Assembly (NCBI GenBank): GCA_020740775.1 | Contig: JAHEWK010000001.1 | Span: forward strand, 3,720,001 to 3,784,000 | Source: Ilyonectria destructans | Lineage: Eukaryota; Ascomycota; Sordariomycetes; Hypocreales; Nectriaceae | DNA: 64,000 bases | Reading direction: 5' to 3' | Shown here: in pieces, positions 43,289-54,101 of the stretch | Numbering within the stretch: position 1 is the stretch's first letter | Layout: every line of letters starts with the position of its first letter | The notes under the pieces: generated by a model | Seen by the model: the letters and a program-made list of their open reading frames with translations, nothing else | Databases searched by the model: none | What the model was told of the DNA's origin: nothing | Made by a program: the position numbers and the translations under genes

Positions 43289-44971
43289 ATGAGCCTCTTC
43301 GCCTGTCCCAATTCGTCCAGGCTCTGGCTCAAGACCGCCCTCCGTGGCGTGAGTTCCAGAGCGGCAACGGCCACTACTGCTTCTACACAACCGTTTTCGC
43401 CCGTCCGATGGCTCTCTGGCTGCGCGCCCAGAACCCGACAGGGCCTGTCGTCATCCCCTTCGAGGTGTCGAAACACGGCCTTTGCGCCAAGTTATCCCTC
43501 CGTGACCCGGCGGACCATCTTCTCCGACAAGACGATTCGAAAGTACGAGGACCTGCCCAAGGACTACCGGGACCAGATCGGCATTTCGTTTCGGAGCCTC
43601 GATTTGACCGACTCCGAAGTGCTGAAGGTCTTTGGCCGGGGCATCAATTCCAGGAGAGCCAACCATCTGCTTCGAATTCTCCACGGCCGCCGAGTCGCCG
43701 GCACTCTCGAGGACCCGGTCTTTGCCGTCCACACGGCGCAGTACACCAAGGACCAGATCGCCAAGGCCCTGGTTTACCTGCGAAAATCGATACCCGTCGA
43801 TGAGATTATGAACGCCGGCCTGCGAGCTGAGGACGAACTGGCACAGATTGAACAAGACATGGAGGCGGCGGAGGAGAAGAAGAGCGCGAAGGCCACCGCA
43901 AAGGAGGAGGAACCCCCCGCCAAGACGTACGTGCCTGACCCTGTGTACGGCCACAGCAAGCTTGACGAGATGCGGTCGCGGAACGTTGCCAAGCGGAAGG
44001 CTAAGGAGCACGCCGAGAAAGAGGAGCGCAGAGCGGCCGAGGCACGGGGAGAGGTGGCGGCTGGCCCGCTCGCAAACGTCGGCAAACAAGAGCGACAGAT
44101 CGAGAACCCTAAGATTGCCGAGTATCACAAGAAGGCGCAGTCGGATCTGGACGCACCCCCGGAGCTCAAGCCTTGGGAGCGCATCCTTCCATCCGCTACC
44201 GTCGTCGGCCTGGTCCTCGGTCTTCTTGCTTCTCTGGCCATGATTTACGAAGAACCTGAGGCTCGATACCGAATCTTCCCCGATATTTCGACTGCGCATG
44301 CAACTCTGGGCGCCATTATCGCTCTCAACGTCCTTGCCTTTGCCGGATGGAAGGTCCCTCCACTGTGGTCATTCTTCAACCGCTACATGCTCTTCGTCGT
44401 GGCTACGGTCAAGCCCGTGACCATGTTCACCGCTACCTTTTCGCACCAGAAGCTCACCCACCTGATCATTAACATGATCCCTCTGTGGGTCGTGGGCAGC
44501 TTGGTTCACGAGGAGGTCGGTCGGGCCAACTTCCTTGCGCTCTACTTTGGCTGTGGCGCACTCGGCTTTCTGGGCAGCCTGACCACTTATACGCTTCGTG
44601 GGTGGCTGCACCTTTCATCGCTGGGTGCGTCGGGTGCGGGCCTGGGCTTGTGTGCGGCGTACTTCTGGGAGCACCGCACCGATGGCTTCAAGATCTTTGG
44701 GCTGCCGCAGGATGGCGTCCACGGCATCGTGTTCCTGGCGCTCCTCTTTGTGCCACAGCTGGCGGCCTTTGGTAAGACGGCCAAGCTTAAGATCGACATT
44801 GCATCCCATGTGGTCGGCATGCTGGCGGGCATCCTCGGTATCGAGTACATCAATAGGGGCAAGCCGGAGCGGGAGAAGAAGGTGATTGAATTCGCCCCCC
44901 CACAGAAGGCCATCGACTCTGCAGAAGGGGCAAGCCGCTTAGATGGCGAGCGAACTAACGACGCAAACTGA
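43289..44971 (+). CDS. pcp1: Mitochondrial rhomboid protease (Pcp1/Rbd1)
   Basis: Single exon, 560 residues from MSLFACP at 43289; an in-frame Met at 43157 would precede it by 44 residues, but MSLFACPNSSRLWLKTALRG is a proper mitochondrial presequence. Pcp1 is the inner-membrane serine protease that processes Mgm1 and Ccp1 and so controls mitochondrial fusion. The C-terminal half holds about seven membrane helices: FSHQKLTHLIINMIPLWVVG, the catalytic Ser in GASGAGLGLC (about residue 447) and the catalytic His in DIASHVVGMLAG (about 507). Between presequence and membrane domain lies a long extension of about 230 residues (EDLPKDYRDQIGISFRSLDL, RKSIPVDEIMNAGLR and a charged coiled coil), typical of filamentous-fungus members and absent from yeast Pcp1. 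Confidence 0.93.
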   Translation: MSLFACPNSSRLWLKTALRGVSSRAATATTASTQPFSPVRWLSGCAPRTRQGLSSSPSRCRNTAFAPSYPSVTRRTIFSDKTIRKYEDLPKDYRDQIGISFRSLDLTDSEVLKVFGRGINSRRANHLLRILHGRRVAGTLEDPVFAVHTAQYTKDQIAKALVYLRKSIPVDEIMNAGLRAEDELAQIEQDMEAAEEKKSAKATAKEEEPPAKTYVPDPVYGHSKLDEMRSRNVAKRKAKEHAEKEERRAAEARGEVAAGPLANVGKQERQIENPKIAEYHKKAQSDLDAPPELKPWERILPSATVVGLVLGLLASLAMIYEEPEARYRIFPDISTAHATLGAIIALNVLAFAGWKVPPLWSFFNRYMLFVVATVKPVTMFTATFSHQKLTHLIINMIPLWVVGSLVHEEVGRANFLALYFGCGALGFLGSLTTYTLRGWLHLSSLGASGAGLGLCAAYFWEHRTDGFKIFGLPQDGVHGIVFLALLFVPQLAAFGKTAKLKIDIASHVVGMLAGILGIEYINRGKPEREKKVIEFAPPQKAIDSAEGASRLDGERTNDAN

Positions 44972-45443
44972 TGGAGAAGAGATGTATAACATGTAATGTG
45001 ACCTGACATACCCGAGATCTATATGGTACCATTTTGAACAATGAACAAAGCACCCCTCTGAACAAATCCCCGTTCCCCTCCTGTTCTTGGCCCAGTACTT
45101 CCGAGCCCCGAGCCCCTCACAGTCACGTCACTCTTGTCACACTTAGCGCGAATTTTTGACGCGGCGCGCGTCTCTCGCGTTAGATCCCGGTGGGGTGTCT
45201 GGAGATGACCCCTGGCCTTGTGGAGTGAGACCCCGGGAACGGGCGCCAAGTGGTGCGTTTCCGGGCAACCAGTCGGGTGGAACGAGATGTAATGCTAATA
45301 AGAATATGCGTTTATGAGAGCATCACCGGCATTCGATTTACACGGCTGCTAGCGTGAGATATTATTGAGATCACTGACGTTTGTGTCATTTATTTAATTC
45401 GAGCAATTATGCAAATGTATTTTCTCGACATTTGACAAGATGC
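44972..45443. other. Convergent intergenic region, no gene seen
   Basis: 3' flanks of pcp1 and the esterase gene. Nothing recognised. Confidence 0.5.
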
Positions 45444-47006
45444 TCATGGGGATAGATCATAAGTTCCATTTCCATAGCAAGGACCATCAATCTCGTACCC
45501 GCTAACATTCTGAGCGACCTTTCCATCACTCCCACCAAACCGAATCACGTTTGAACCGTAATGGTACGGCGCCCAACCGATGCTCTTCGCACCATGATGT
45601 GGATTACGTGCAAATGCTAGGATGTGGTCCTGCATTGCCTGGCTGACGGCGGCCTCGTGTTCCGTCGCATCTCTGGGGAGTTCGTAGGTGCCAAAGTTCA
45701 TGAACAGGTCGGAGGCATGGAAGGCGCCCATCCAGGGCAACGGGCTCAGGTTGGAGAAGTTTCCGGCGAACTGGTAGCGGTACGTCGGTGCCTTGAGGGC
45801 GTCGCGGAGCTTACATGTCGCTGCCGTCGTGCAGACCCACGTCGTGAGCGTGCCGCTGAGGATCTTTGCCGGGTCCGGGCCGGCGGCTGGGTCGTCGGGC
45901 CATCCGTTCAGGCTGGCCGTCTCCTTGGCGCAGTTGGAGATGATGGCAGGGATACGGGCCATTTTACCCTGAGCGGCGCGCTGCGTGTAGTTGGAGAAGC
46001 AGATTTTCTCATCCGCGATGGGCCCGAATATGATCTTTTTCGTGGAGACGTGCGTGTTAATGAAGTTGACCAACTGCGGATAAGGGACCTGTTGCATGCA
46101 GCTGAGCTCGGCAGCGGCGTCGTTGGGAAAGTCGCAGCCCACGTTCTTAGCCACGTAGGTGAAGTTTGCGTGCTCGTAGTCGGCGCTCTTCAGGGGCACA
46201 AGCGCCGTGCCGGACTGGATGAAGGCAGCATGTGCGATTGGGTCATCCCAGTGGGAGAACAAGAGATAATCGGCCGACTCTGCGCCGGCGGACTGGCCCC
46301 AGAGGGTGATGGCCTTGGGGTCGCCGCCGAACCTGCGGATGTTGGCAGCCACCCACTCGAGCGCCATGCGCTGATCTAGGATGCCGACGTTGGGGTGCTT
46401 GAGGGCAGCAGCGTTGGGGAAGCCGAATATGTTGACTCGATAGTTGATGGCTACTACGATGTGGGATTGGGTGCGGTCTACCCACTGCGCGGGCAACTGG
46501 CTGGGGATTTCTATGCCTCCGGATTGGAACCCTCCACCAGTCATGAAGAAGAGGACTGGGAGCTTTGCGTTCTGCTTGACTCCATACGGCGTCCATACAG
46601 CCAGGCTCAAGCAATCCTCTGAACTAGTCTGGGCAACTTGATGGGTCTGGTTTCCGCCCTCGCCATTGTTGATCATGAGCGACGGGAGGAACTGGTTCCA
46701 GAGCGACTTGGACTTGGATACGAACTGGGGGCAAGAGGGCGGGAAGCGGGTGGAGAAACGATGCGCATCTGAGTGAGGCAGAGCAACTGGGGGCTGCCAT
46801 CGGAGCTTGCCTACGGGCGGTTGAGCGAATGGGATGTTGCGGAACTCCCGGACTCCGGCGTAGTTCTCGTTGCGGAGGCCCGTGTAGGTGCCCGTATCGG
46901 TGGCGACAGTCAGGTCATCGGGATAGGCCGATGAGGTTGACCTGGCGAGAATAGAAGGCAGGCCACTCGCTGCGAGAGCCATCACAAGGAACCGGATAGA
47001 GGGCAT
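45444..47006 (-). CDS. Secreted type-B carboxylesterase/lipase
   Basis: Single exon, 520 residues from the Met at 47006, whose first 20 residues (MPSIRFLVMALAASGLPSIL) form a signal peptide; an in-frame Met at 47060 would put 18 polar residues in front of it. The fold is alpha/beta hydrolase: FRNIPFAQPPVGKLRW near the start, SEDCLSLAVWTP, the oxyanion GGGF in MTGGGFQSGG, the nucleophile elbow LWGQSAGAES, and a likely catalytic His in GAFHASDLF. Several N-glycosylation sites (NQTH, NFTY, NFSN, NVSG, NGTY) fit secretion. Substrates cannot be told from sequence; candidates are lipids, cell-wall esters and xenobiotics. Confidence 0.93.
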   Translation of the reverse strand: MPSIRFLVMALAASGLPSILARSTSSAYPDDLTVATDTGTYTGLRNENYAGVREFRNIPFAQPPVGKLRWQPPVALPHSDAHRFSTRFPPSCPQFVSKSKSLWNQFLPSLMINNGEGGNQTHQVAQTSSEDCLSLAVWTPYGVKQNAKLPVLFFMTGGGFQSGGIEIPSQLPAQWVDRTQSHIVVAINYRVNIFGFPNAAALKHPNVGILDQRMALEWVAANIRRFGGDPKAITLWGQSAGAESADYLLFSHWDDPIAHAAFIQSGTALVPLKSADYEHANFTYVAKNVGCDFPNDAAAELSCMQQVPYPQLVNFINTHVSTKKIIFGPIADEKICFSNYTQRAAQGKMARIPAIISNCAKETASLNGWPDDPAAGPDPAKILSGTLTTWVCTTAATCKLRDALKAPTYRYQFAGNFSNLSPLPWMGAFHASDLFMNFGTYELPRDATEHEAAVSQAMQDHILAFARNPHHGAKSIGWAPYHYGSNVIRFGGSDGKVAQNVSGYEIDGPCYGNGTYDLSP

Positions 47007-49041
47007 GGTGGCGAGGTTATAAGGGGGAGTGGTCTGTCTTGTCATGACTTCAAGAGCCATCAGGACTCTCCTTATATAGCTTCACGCGGCACATATCCAA
47101 CCCCGCAGCTCACGACGAGTTGCAAGGGTTCTCCGCATGCTAATAGTTGATCTGGTCGAAATCAATGGGCTTCGGGTGGCATTGAGTGGTATAATTTTGG
47201 ATTCACGGGGATGTAGCCCCACCTGATCGTGTGAGGAAGCTAGGAGCCAGCACTTGACAAGTGATTCTCGTCGTCTTCCAAGGCGGAACCTCCGGGGTGT
47301 AAACGGGGGTTCCGATAAATACCAGACGTTCCGTAGAAACACATGTACGAATTCTCCGCAGAGGAACCCATGACTACCACTATTGGGATGAGGTACGACT
47401 TTGTTTTTCATGACAGGCCGAAATTAAGATGTAATAGGTTAGATTTGGGAGCAATGCCTCGAAGGTGAGACGATGAAGGCAGACTCGGTTAACGGCATAT
47501 CAATCAAGCATCTCGCAATGCATGTACCGGAAATGCCAAGAGTTCCTTAGCGGCTGCTGCATTGATGATCCTTACCGCCGCATGGGAATCAATCATTGTG
47601 ATTGTTCTCGCCTTTCTCAAAGCGGAAGTGCAAGCATAATCATTTGGACCAATCCTTTATTACGCTGTGTTATTGTCTCAAGCCTGCAGTAGCTGGGAGA
47701 CACACCTGCAGTTACCCATAGGTTTGTCTGCCATATGTCATATCTGCAAGGGCCCTTTTTGGAGTCCCAACCCTTGTCGAAAAGGGCTCAGCAGCGAGGA
47801 CTCGAAGCAAGCCTCACAAACATGTGACGTGGGCGGGGACCAACAGCAGGTGGCTTCGGCTTTGCCATGATGACGGCGAAGGGTTTGCCCCCTTGACGGT
47901 CTGCTGCGGATCTTGGCTGTGCACAAAGTACCAAGCTCGGCTTTCAGATTAATGCCGGCAGCCAATTAGCCAAACCATGCCAGCCACTGGCGGAGTAAGT
48001 CACTGCATGCCAGAACCCGGAGGGCCTTTGTCTGCTGATGGGTGACTGCATGTGTATGCTGATGTTCCCTTACCTAAGAGACTTAGTCTTGTTTATTTGC
48101 CCTCTTGATTGCAAAGGTTTTGGGAAAGTCCTGAACCTTGAAGTCTACGATAGGACAGTCCGGACAGTGATTTTATGTCGAGTACCACCGTGAATGACAA
48201 CAAGGCAATGTGACCCATAATGACGGTGGGCATTAGTCTGGGGGCCAGCCGTCCATTGTCCCATCTCCCATGCTCCCGTCACCCCATCCATCCCCAGCCA
48301 CATGGGACGGATCAAAACATCGGGGGTCCGGCAATATCAACAAACACCTCAGAGGTGCGTTGGTGTGGGAGTTGAGGACGGACCCACTGGCGCCCGACCA
48401 TCTTTCGTCAGGGCCTCAGGGGTTCCCCCGGGTCCCAAAGGTGCGACCAGCGTGTCTCTCAACCCCTGCGGCTCGCTCCGGCGCGAAGGCGAAATCTGGA
48501 TGGAGGACTGGAGGTGAAGGTCTCGGGGGCCCTGCTTTGCGGAGTGCGGCTGTTGGCGCCCCGGCCGCAGGTGAAGCAGGTTCCGTGGTGCTGCGGTGGT
48601 CCTGTGGTGCTAATACACACACGCGCTACACTCCCCCGTCTCCGCTTGCCGATCGAGAACCGCAACTCTCTCCGTCGGTCGCTAGGTTGGTTTTTGTTAA
48701 TTAGGTTGTTGTCATCCTTCCTTTTCGTTGCTCCTTGTTCATTGCTCCTTCCTCCTGCATACGTCGCTTGTCTTGACCTCTCCTTCCCACACGCGTTCAC
48801 CGGCACACGCACACGCTCACACACACTCACACGCACACGTCGCCTTCTCCCGCGACCGCGTGCCTTTCCCGCCGGCCATCTCATCTTACTGCGATTCGAC
48901 CCAACTGCCGCATTGTTCTGACTGACGCTGCGCCATGTTCTAACCGAGTCTATTCCGTCACTCCTTTCGACTTTCGCCCGTCGCCTTTGCTCCTTGTTTC
49001 TCCCTCCCCCATAAAATAGGAGCCTCTCTCTCTCAACCACC
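47007..49041. other. 2-kb divergent intergenic region
   Basis: This lies between the esterase gene (minus) and the sirtuin gene (plus). No gene is seen. The right end (48650-49040) is C/T-rich leader with a CA-rich microsatellite (CACACGCACACGCTCACACA) near 48803-48840. Confidence 0.5.
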
Positions 49042-50931
49042 ATGGACACGTCAAGCCCCGTGTCCGCCCAAACAGACTCGGCTTTTTCGTCGCCGCTGTC
49101 AAATCTCTCCAAAACACCCTCATTGCCCTCATCTCCCGTCATGACCGATCCGACGAGCCGTTATCCCTCACCAACCTCCACCACCGCCTCGGGAATCCAG
49201 TCCCCCGTCAAGTTGGGCGACCCCATCTTCGATGACGATCTTCGCAGAAAACTCGAATTTCCCGCCGATGGCCCTCCCCCGGCTAAGAGGCGAAAGATTA
49301 CTCCCCCCAAGGAGCGCACTACGGAGTACCTGGATCTCACTAAACCCGACAGCGAATTCAGCCCAGAGGATAACCGCCGGATGGAGAGGCTCGTGACCGC
49401 CCTTCGCAAGAAAAAGAAGATTGTTGTCATCGCTGGCGCTGGCATCTCCGTGTCGGCGGGCATTCCCGACTTCCGCTCGTCCACTGGCATGTTCGCTACC
49501 GCCAAGAGCCAGCATAAACTCAAGGGATCTGGCAAACACCTTTTCGATGCGTCCGTCTACAAGCACGATGCGTCGACGCAATCTTTCCACGCCATGGTCA
49601 GGGAAATGGCCCAGATGACCAAATCCGCAAAACCAACTCCCTTCCACCACTTGCTAGCGTCCCTAGCCCAGGAAGGCCGTCTGCTGCGCCTTTACTCGCA
49701 AAACATCGACTGCATTGACACATCCATGAAACCTTTGGCCACAAACGTCCCCCTCAACGCCAAGGGTCCCTGGCCGGCCACGATCCAGTTGCATGGCGGC
49801 CTCGAAAAGATGGTCTGCACCAAATGCGGCCAACTCGAACCTTTCGATGGCGAGGTTTTCGACGGTCCAGAGGCCCCACTCTGCCGGACTTGTGAGGTGG
49901 ATGACGAGGTCCGCACGGCCCACGCCGGAAAGCGCAGTCACGGCATTGGCAGGCTGCGCCCGCGATTTGTGCTCTACAACGAGTACAACCCAGATGAGGA
50001 GGCTATTGGAAATGTTTCGAGCGCCGACCTGAAGACTCGCCCCGATGCCGTCCTGGTGGTCGGTACGACCTTGAAAGTCCCCGGAACTCGCAGGCTGGTC
50101 AAGGAGATGTGCCAGGTGGCTCGTGGCCGGAGGAATGGGCTGACAGCTTGGATCAACGTTGATTCGGAGCCCAAGGGCGCTGACTTCAAGGATTGCTGGG
50201 ACATTGTTGTGCGCTCCAAATGCGATAATGTCGCCCGGCTAGCAGCTCTTCCTCCCTGGGATTGCACTATTGGCGAGGATTACTTGGTATCACAAGAGGA
50301 GGATCGCGAGAGCCAGGAGCGCCGCAGCAAGTCCACATTCGCCGTCAACATTCCCTTCAACCCCGCCCATCCCGACACTGAAACACAACTCGCCGCCAGA
50401 CCCAAGCAAGTTGAACAGATGCAGGGCATTCCGACACCCAGCGCCAGCCCCAAGATTGCGCCCACCAAGAGACCCGGCAAGGCGACACAGAGCAAGATTT
50501 CGTTTGGTGGCAAACGGTCTGACACCGACAAGCCAGCCAAGGCAACCAAGGCAACCAAGCCCCGCGCCCGCAAACCCAAGCAGCCTGCCAAGGCGAAGCC
50601 TCCCAAGAGCACGGCTATGCAGACGTTCAAATCAGTCAAAAATTTGGACAGCCAACCTGCCGGGAAGAAGCTCGGTGCGGATATACTTTCCAACAAGCTT
50701 CCGATTCTCAAGACTGAATTGGACAATCTTGCCTCGTTGCCAGCCCTGCGCCCTCAGCGAAAGAACTCGCAAGGTAACTTCCTCTTTAAACGCGAGTCGA
50801 GTGAAAGCAAGGCCGACGATATTAGCTCCGGCCCTCCTTCGACTCCGACCATGCCAGAGCGACAGTTGCCCGACACTATTTCTCCCAAGTCGGTCCCTGC
50901 GAGTTTACGCCGACTTATTGATATCCAGTAA
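49042..50931 (+). CDS. hst4: Sirtuin of Hst3/Hst4 type (NAD-dependent histone deacetylase)
   Basis: Single exon, 629 residues, start context CAACCACCATGG. Hst3/Hst4 remove acetyl from H3 K56 after replication and guard genome stability; in fungi they also affect silencing and secondary metabolism. The Sir2 core runs from about residue 113: VVIAGAGISVSAGIPDFRSS, then LYSQNIDCID and IQLHGGLEK (catalytic His). Zinc cysteines are CTKCG and CRTC, then RPRFVLYNE, VLVVGTTLKVPG and INVDSEP follow. The N-terminal 90 residues are Ser/Pro-rich with a basic AKRRK, a likely nuclear signal. The C-terminal 200 residues are disordered and strongly basic (ATKPRARKPKQPAKAKPPKS). I cannot decide Hst3 from Hst4; filamentous fungi usually have one gene for both. 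Confidence 0.93.
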   Translation: MDTSSPVSAQTDSAFSSPLSNLSKTPSLPSSPVMTDPTSRYPSPTSTTASGIQSPVKLGDPIFDDDLRRKLEFPADGPPPAKRRKITPPKERTTEYLDLTKPDSEFSPEDNRRMERLVTALRKKKKIVVIAGAGISVSAGIPDFRSSTGMFATAKSQHKLKGSGKHLFDASVYKHDASTQSFHAMVREMAQMTKSAKPTPFHHLLASLAQEGRLLRLYSQNIDCIDTSMKPLATNVPLNAKGPWPATIQLHGGLEKMVCTKCGQLEPFDGEVFDGPEAPLCRTCEVDDEVRTAHAGKRSHGIGRLRPRFVLYNEYNPDEEAIGNVSSADLKTRPDAVLVVGTTLKVPGTRRLVKEMCQVARGRRNGLTAWINVDSEPKGADFKDCWDIVVRSKCDNVARLAALPPWDCTIGEDYLVSQEEDRESQERRSKSTFAVNIPFNPAHPDTETQLAARPKQVEQMQGIPTPSASPKIAPTKRPGKATQSKISFGGKRSDTDKPAKATKATKPRARKPKQPAKAKPPKSTAMQTFKSVKNLDSQPAGKKLGADILSNKLPILKTELDNLASLPALRPQRKNSQGNFLFKRESSESKADDISSGPPSTPTMPERQLPDTISPKSVPASLRRLIDIQ

Positions 50932-51456
50932 CAGTTCTGGATCTTGTTTAAATATACACATACACGACTACTATTGAGAGAAAGGAGGAGGCCGATGCAA
51001 ACGCATTCTATAATCATTTTAGATGGATCGGTGGCGTTGGGGGCGTAAGGTTCATTCCTCCAAACAGGATACATTTTGCTGCTGCCACTCTTGGCGACTC
51101 GATCAGCAGCATTTCAATGTGTAATATTCTAGGAGTTTTTAAAGTCCTCGGCTCGCTACGTGGTATCAAGCCACGGCGAATGCACTGAGGCGGTCTCGAT
51201 CAATAGAGGCGTTATTGTTTCCCAATCCAACATAGTCGTTTCATGCCTTTCCGTCGTGACATTTGAATCAACTTGGCATTATTCGTAGTTGAAGTCAATG
51301 TAACTCTCATCGTATATCCGCTTCACATGACGGATTGGGCAGAGAAGGTCGGCCAAAAAGGGTGTATTATATTCCTGGGTATCATATCCTTCAGCGCCTT
51401 ATCTGATCAAGAAAAACCATCCTCTTGTCCACACGAAACCGTCCTCTACTCGTTAA
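50932..51456. other. Convergent intergenic region, no gene seen
   Basis: 3' flanks of the sirtuin and Rad60-type genes. Nothing recognised. Confidence 0.5.
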
Positions 51457-52985
51457 TCACTTGATATGCACTTCAATCGTGTCCATGTCGTCAATCTCAG
51501 CGTCATCCATCGTAACATGCTCCTCAAGCCTCTCGCCGTCAAACCATAAGCTGACCTCCTGGTTGGCACCGACATCACGCTGCGTGCGGAACCCCGTTAC
51601 CAGCGTCTCAACCGTCGTCTCCGGGCGCACTGTCAACTTGACGTCCTCGAGGTCGCGCGCTTTCAATATGACCTTGATCTTGATCTCGGGCTCAGGGGCC
51701 TCCTCAGGGGCGGCCTCCTCGTCTGATAACTCGCCGGCCTCACGCTTCCGTCGGAGGTCCTCTTCGCGCTCCATTTCCTGGAAGAGATCGGGCGTCCAGG
51801 CCTCCAAGTGCACACGGGTGCGGGACTCGAGGAGGCCGGCGGCGCCGTGCGCATCTGCTGCGAGGCGCCCGTCGGCTTGGGGTCGGATGCCGAGGCTGAG
51901 GAGCGTAGAGTAGTTGTAGACCTTCTGGCGCCGCCACGTGAGAACCACATCGTCGTTCTGGTCCATCGGAATGTCGACGCCCTTATTTCGTTGCATGGCG
52001 ATCCATGTGTCTCGTACTACGCGAAGGGGCTTGTCGAAGAGGAATTTGACGAGAATTGGGCTTCCTTCTGGTAGCTCGGATGTAACGAATATCTCGGTCG
52101 TCTCCTTCGTATGCGAGTCACCCTCCGTCGCCCGAAGCATAGCCTGATCCTTCGCGCGCTGCTGTTCAGCCTTGAGCTCATATTCTGCGAACTCGTCATC
52201 CTCAGCCGGTGGCGGTGGTGATGACGGCTGAGGGGAGGCGCTGTCCAGGATCTCAATGCTGGGGTTGCGACGACGCAAGGCTGCGACTATGGGTTTAACA
52301 TCGTCTTCGGAATCGGAGTCGAGGGAAATCAAGGGAGCGCCTCTGAACGTGAAGCTCTCGGTTCGGGGTGGTCCAACGGGGACTTCGGGATTAGGGCGGG
52401 AGCGCATACGCCTGGTCGATGGTGAGGCGTCGGAGACTGCTTCAGTTTCTTCTATTCTGATGCTGTGCTTCTTGTCGGACCCGGTGCCGTGTCTCGATCG
52501 TTTGGACGGGGGAGGGGTAACGAGTTCACTGTATGGTTCTTAGTTGACGCTCACCAAAATGGACAAAGAAATGCAAACCTCGCGCGATCTTCTATCGTCT
52601 GGGTTGCAGGCTCCTCCACAGCCCGACTGCTCTCCGCTTCTGCTCCCCGCGGTTCAGTGTCATCTGAGCGTGGCTCGTCGAAAAAACTAGGTCCATCATC
52701 GTCCTCGTGTGGTCGCTTTTCTCCCCCCGAGGACCGTGGCTCATTGTCCTGAGCCTTGGTGTCCAGTTCGCGCTGCTTCTGCGCCGCCCGCTTCATGCGC
52801 CGCTCTCGGTCTGCGGCGACAATGGGTGCCATCTCTTTGGACCGGCGAAACAGGCTCAGGCCGTCATCGTCACTTCCCTTGCCGTCAGCCACAGGCGCGG
52901 GCTTGGGTGCACTGCGGCGCAAGGCAGTCGGTTTGAAGGGGAGCTTCTTCTTCTTCGGCGGCGACGCCATCACCTTGTCCGCCAT
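51457..52985 (-). CDS. rad60: SUMO-like-domain genome-stability protein (Rad60/Esc2/NIP45 family)
   Basis: Exons 52579..52985 and 51457..52528 on the minus strand give 492 residues; the 50-nt intron has a less common GTTTGC donor, a CTAAG branch and CATACAG acceptor, and phases match. The family mimics SUMO to work with the SMC5/6 complex and Ubc9 in repair of stalled forks. The N-terminus is basic (KKKKLPFKPTALRRSAPK), then comes a disordered acidic region with probable SUMO-interacting motifs such as PLISLDSDSEDD. A first ubiquitin-like domain lies around IPMDQNDDVVLTWRRQKVYN. The C-terminal SUMO-like domain is at about 420-492, including EIKIKVILKARDLEDVKLTV, VSLWFDGERLEEHVTMDDAE and DIDDMDTIEVHIK-like ending without a processable GG. 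It is divergent from lsm6 (471 bp). Confidence 0.87.
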
Positions 52986-53456
52986 CGTAGCTCGTTGAGG
53001 ACGGGTTAGTCGGAAATAGGACTTTTATAGCAATTTATCAAAGGGAGAGCGTGGCGAGATATATGCAACTGGGCCCAGGTCGCAGAGGAGCGACAAATAA
53101 CAATGTCAGTGAGGTGGTCGTCGCAACAGACGTCGGGTGGTTTTGAGATGCGCCGTGGGGTGGGTTGAAAGAGAGGATCGAGGTTGCTTTACGCGCCTGA
53201 ACGTGTGGTTTTCCAGCGTTGCCGGGAGAAAACACGGGCGCGTGGGCAGCCTAAAGCCCCCCACCATAAGCCATTAACACGGTCTGTTAGGGGACTGCAC
53301 AGGGCCTGAGGGGCCTCACAGTGCGAGCCTCCCCCGCAGTTTGTCTAATCTTATCAGCTGCGCAAGGCGTCAAATCTCACGTCTGGACCTCGACGAAAAC
53401 ACTCCTCCAACCAACACCACCAGCCTCACCGATTTTTACAGAGGCCCACCACCACC
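52986..53456. promoter_or_regulatory. Divergent promoter between rad60-like gene and lsm6
   Basis: 471 bp between divergent start codons. No gene and no clear TATA box are seen. Confidence 0.45.
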
Positions 53457-53909
53457 ATGGAGAACGGCAACATCTCGCAGGGCGAGGGCAAGGATCCGTC
53501 GAGTTTCCTGAGCGACATCATCGGCAACCCCGTCACCGTCAAGCTCAACTCGGGCGTCGTCTACAAGGGTACGTGGTGATGCCCATCCCTCCCCTCCATC
53601 CATGTCCAAGCCGTGGCGGAGCTGCACAGCGCTGCGCCATGGCATGAATGCATCCTCTCTTTTGAGAGGCGAAGGAGAGATCAGTTTATAGGCCCAACGC
53701 TGACAACGCAGCAGGCGAGCTCCAGTCTGTGGACGGCTACATGAACATTGCCCTAGAGAAGACGGCCGAGTACGTCAACGGAACAAAGCGCAGGGAATAT
53801 GGCGATGCGTTTGTGAGAGGAAACAATGGTAAGCACACTTGACCCATTCCATAAGACTGGTATAGCTAACGACGATATTCCAGTCATGTACATCTCGGCG
53901 GATTCATGA
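53457..53909 (+). CDS. lsm6: Sm-like protein LSm6
   Basis: Exons 53457..53568, 53715..53828 and 53884..53909 give 83 residues; introns are 146 and 55 nt and all phases match. LSm6 is shared by the nuclear LSm2-8 ring (U6 snRNA) and the cytoplasmic LSm1-7 ring (mRNA decapping). The Sm1 motif is GNPVTVKLNSGVVYKGELQS, then VDGYMNIALEKTAEY; the Sm2 motif is YGDAFVRGNNVMYIS. These blocks match human LSm6 closely. Start context ACCACCATGG. The last exon encodes only eight residues and the stop. Confidence 0.95.
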
Positions 53910-54101
53910 AAGCTGGATATTGATGTTTAATGAAAACTCATTGATCTTCATCGCAACTTGGGGCCCTGTAACATATGTGGTCTTGAAGCTGAACTACGAA
54001 AACCTCGTCTATGCCAACGTTGATCAACACCGGCAATATATCTACCTAGTAGCCCCATGCTTCCCTTCCACGTTCCTTACGAGATCAAGAGGGATCGCGC
54101 T

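Noticed and set aside
50478..50520. QSKISFGG in the sirtuin tail as a PCNA-interaction (PIP) box
   Set aside because: The spacing of aromatic residues does not fit Q-x-x-h-x-x-a-a; only one Phe and at the wrong position.
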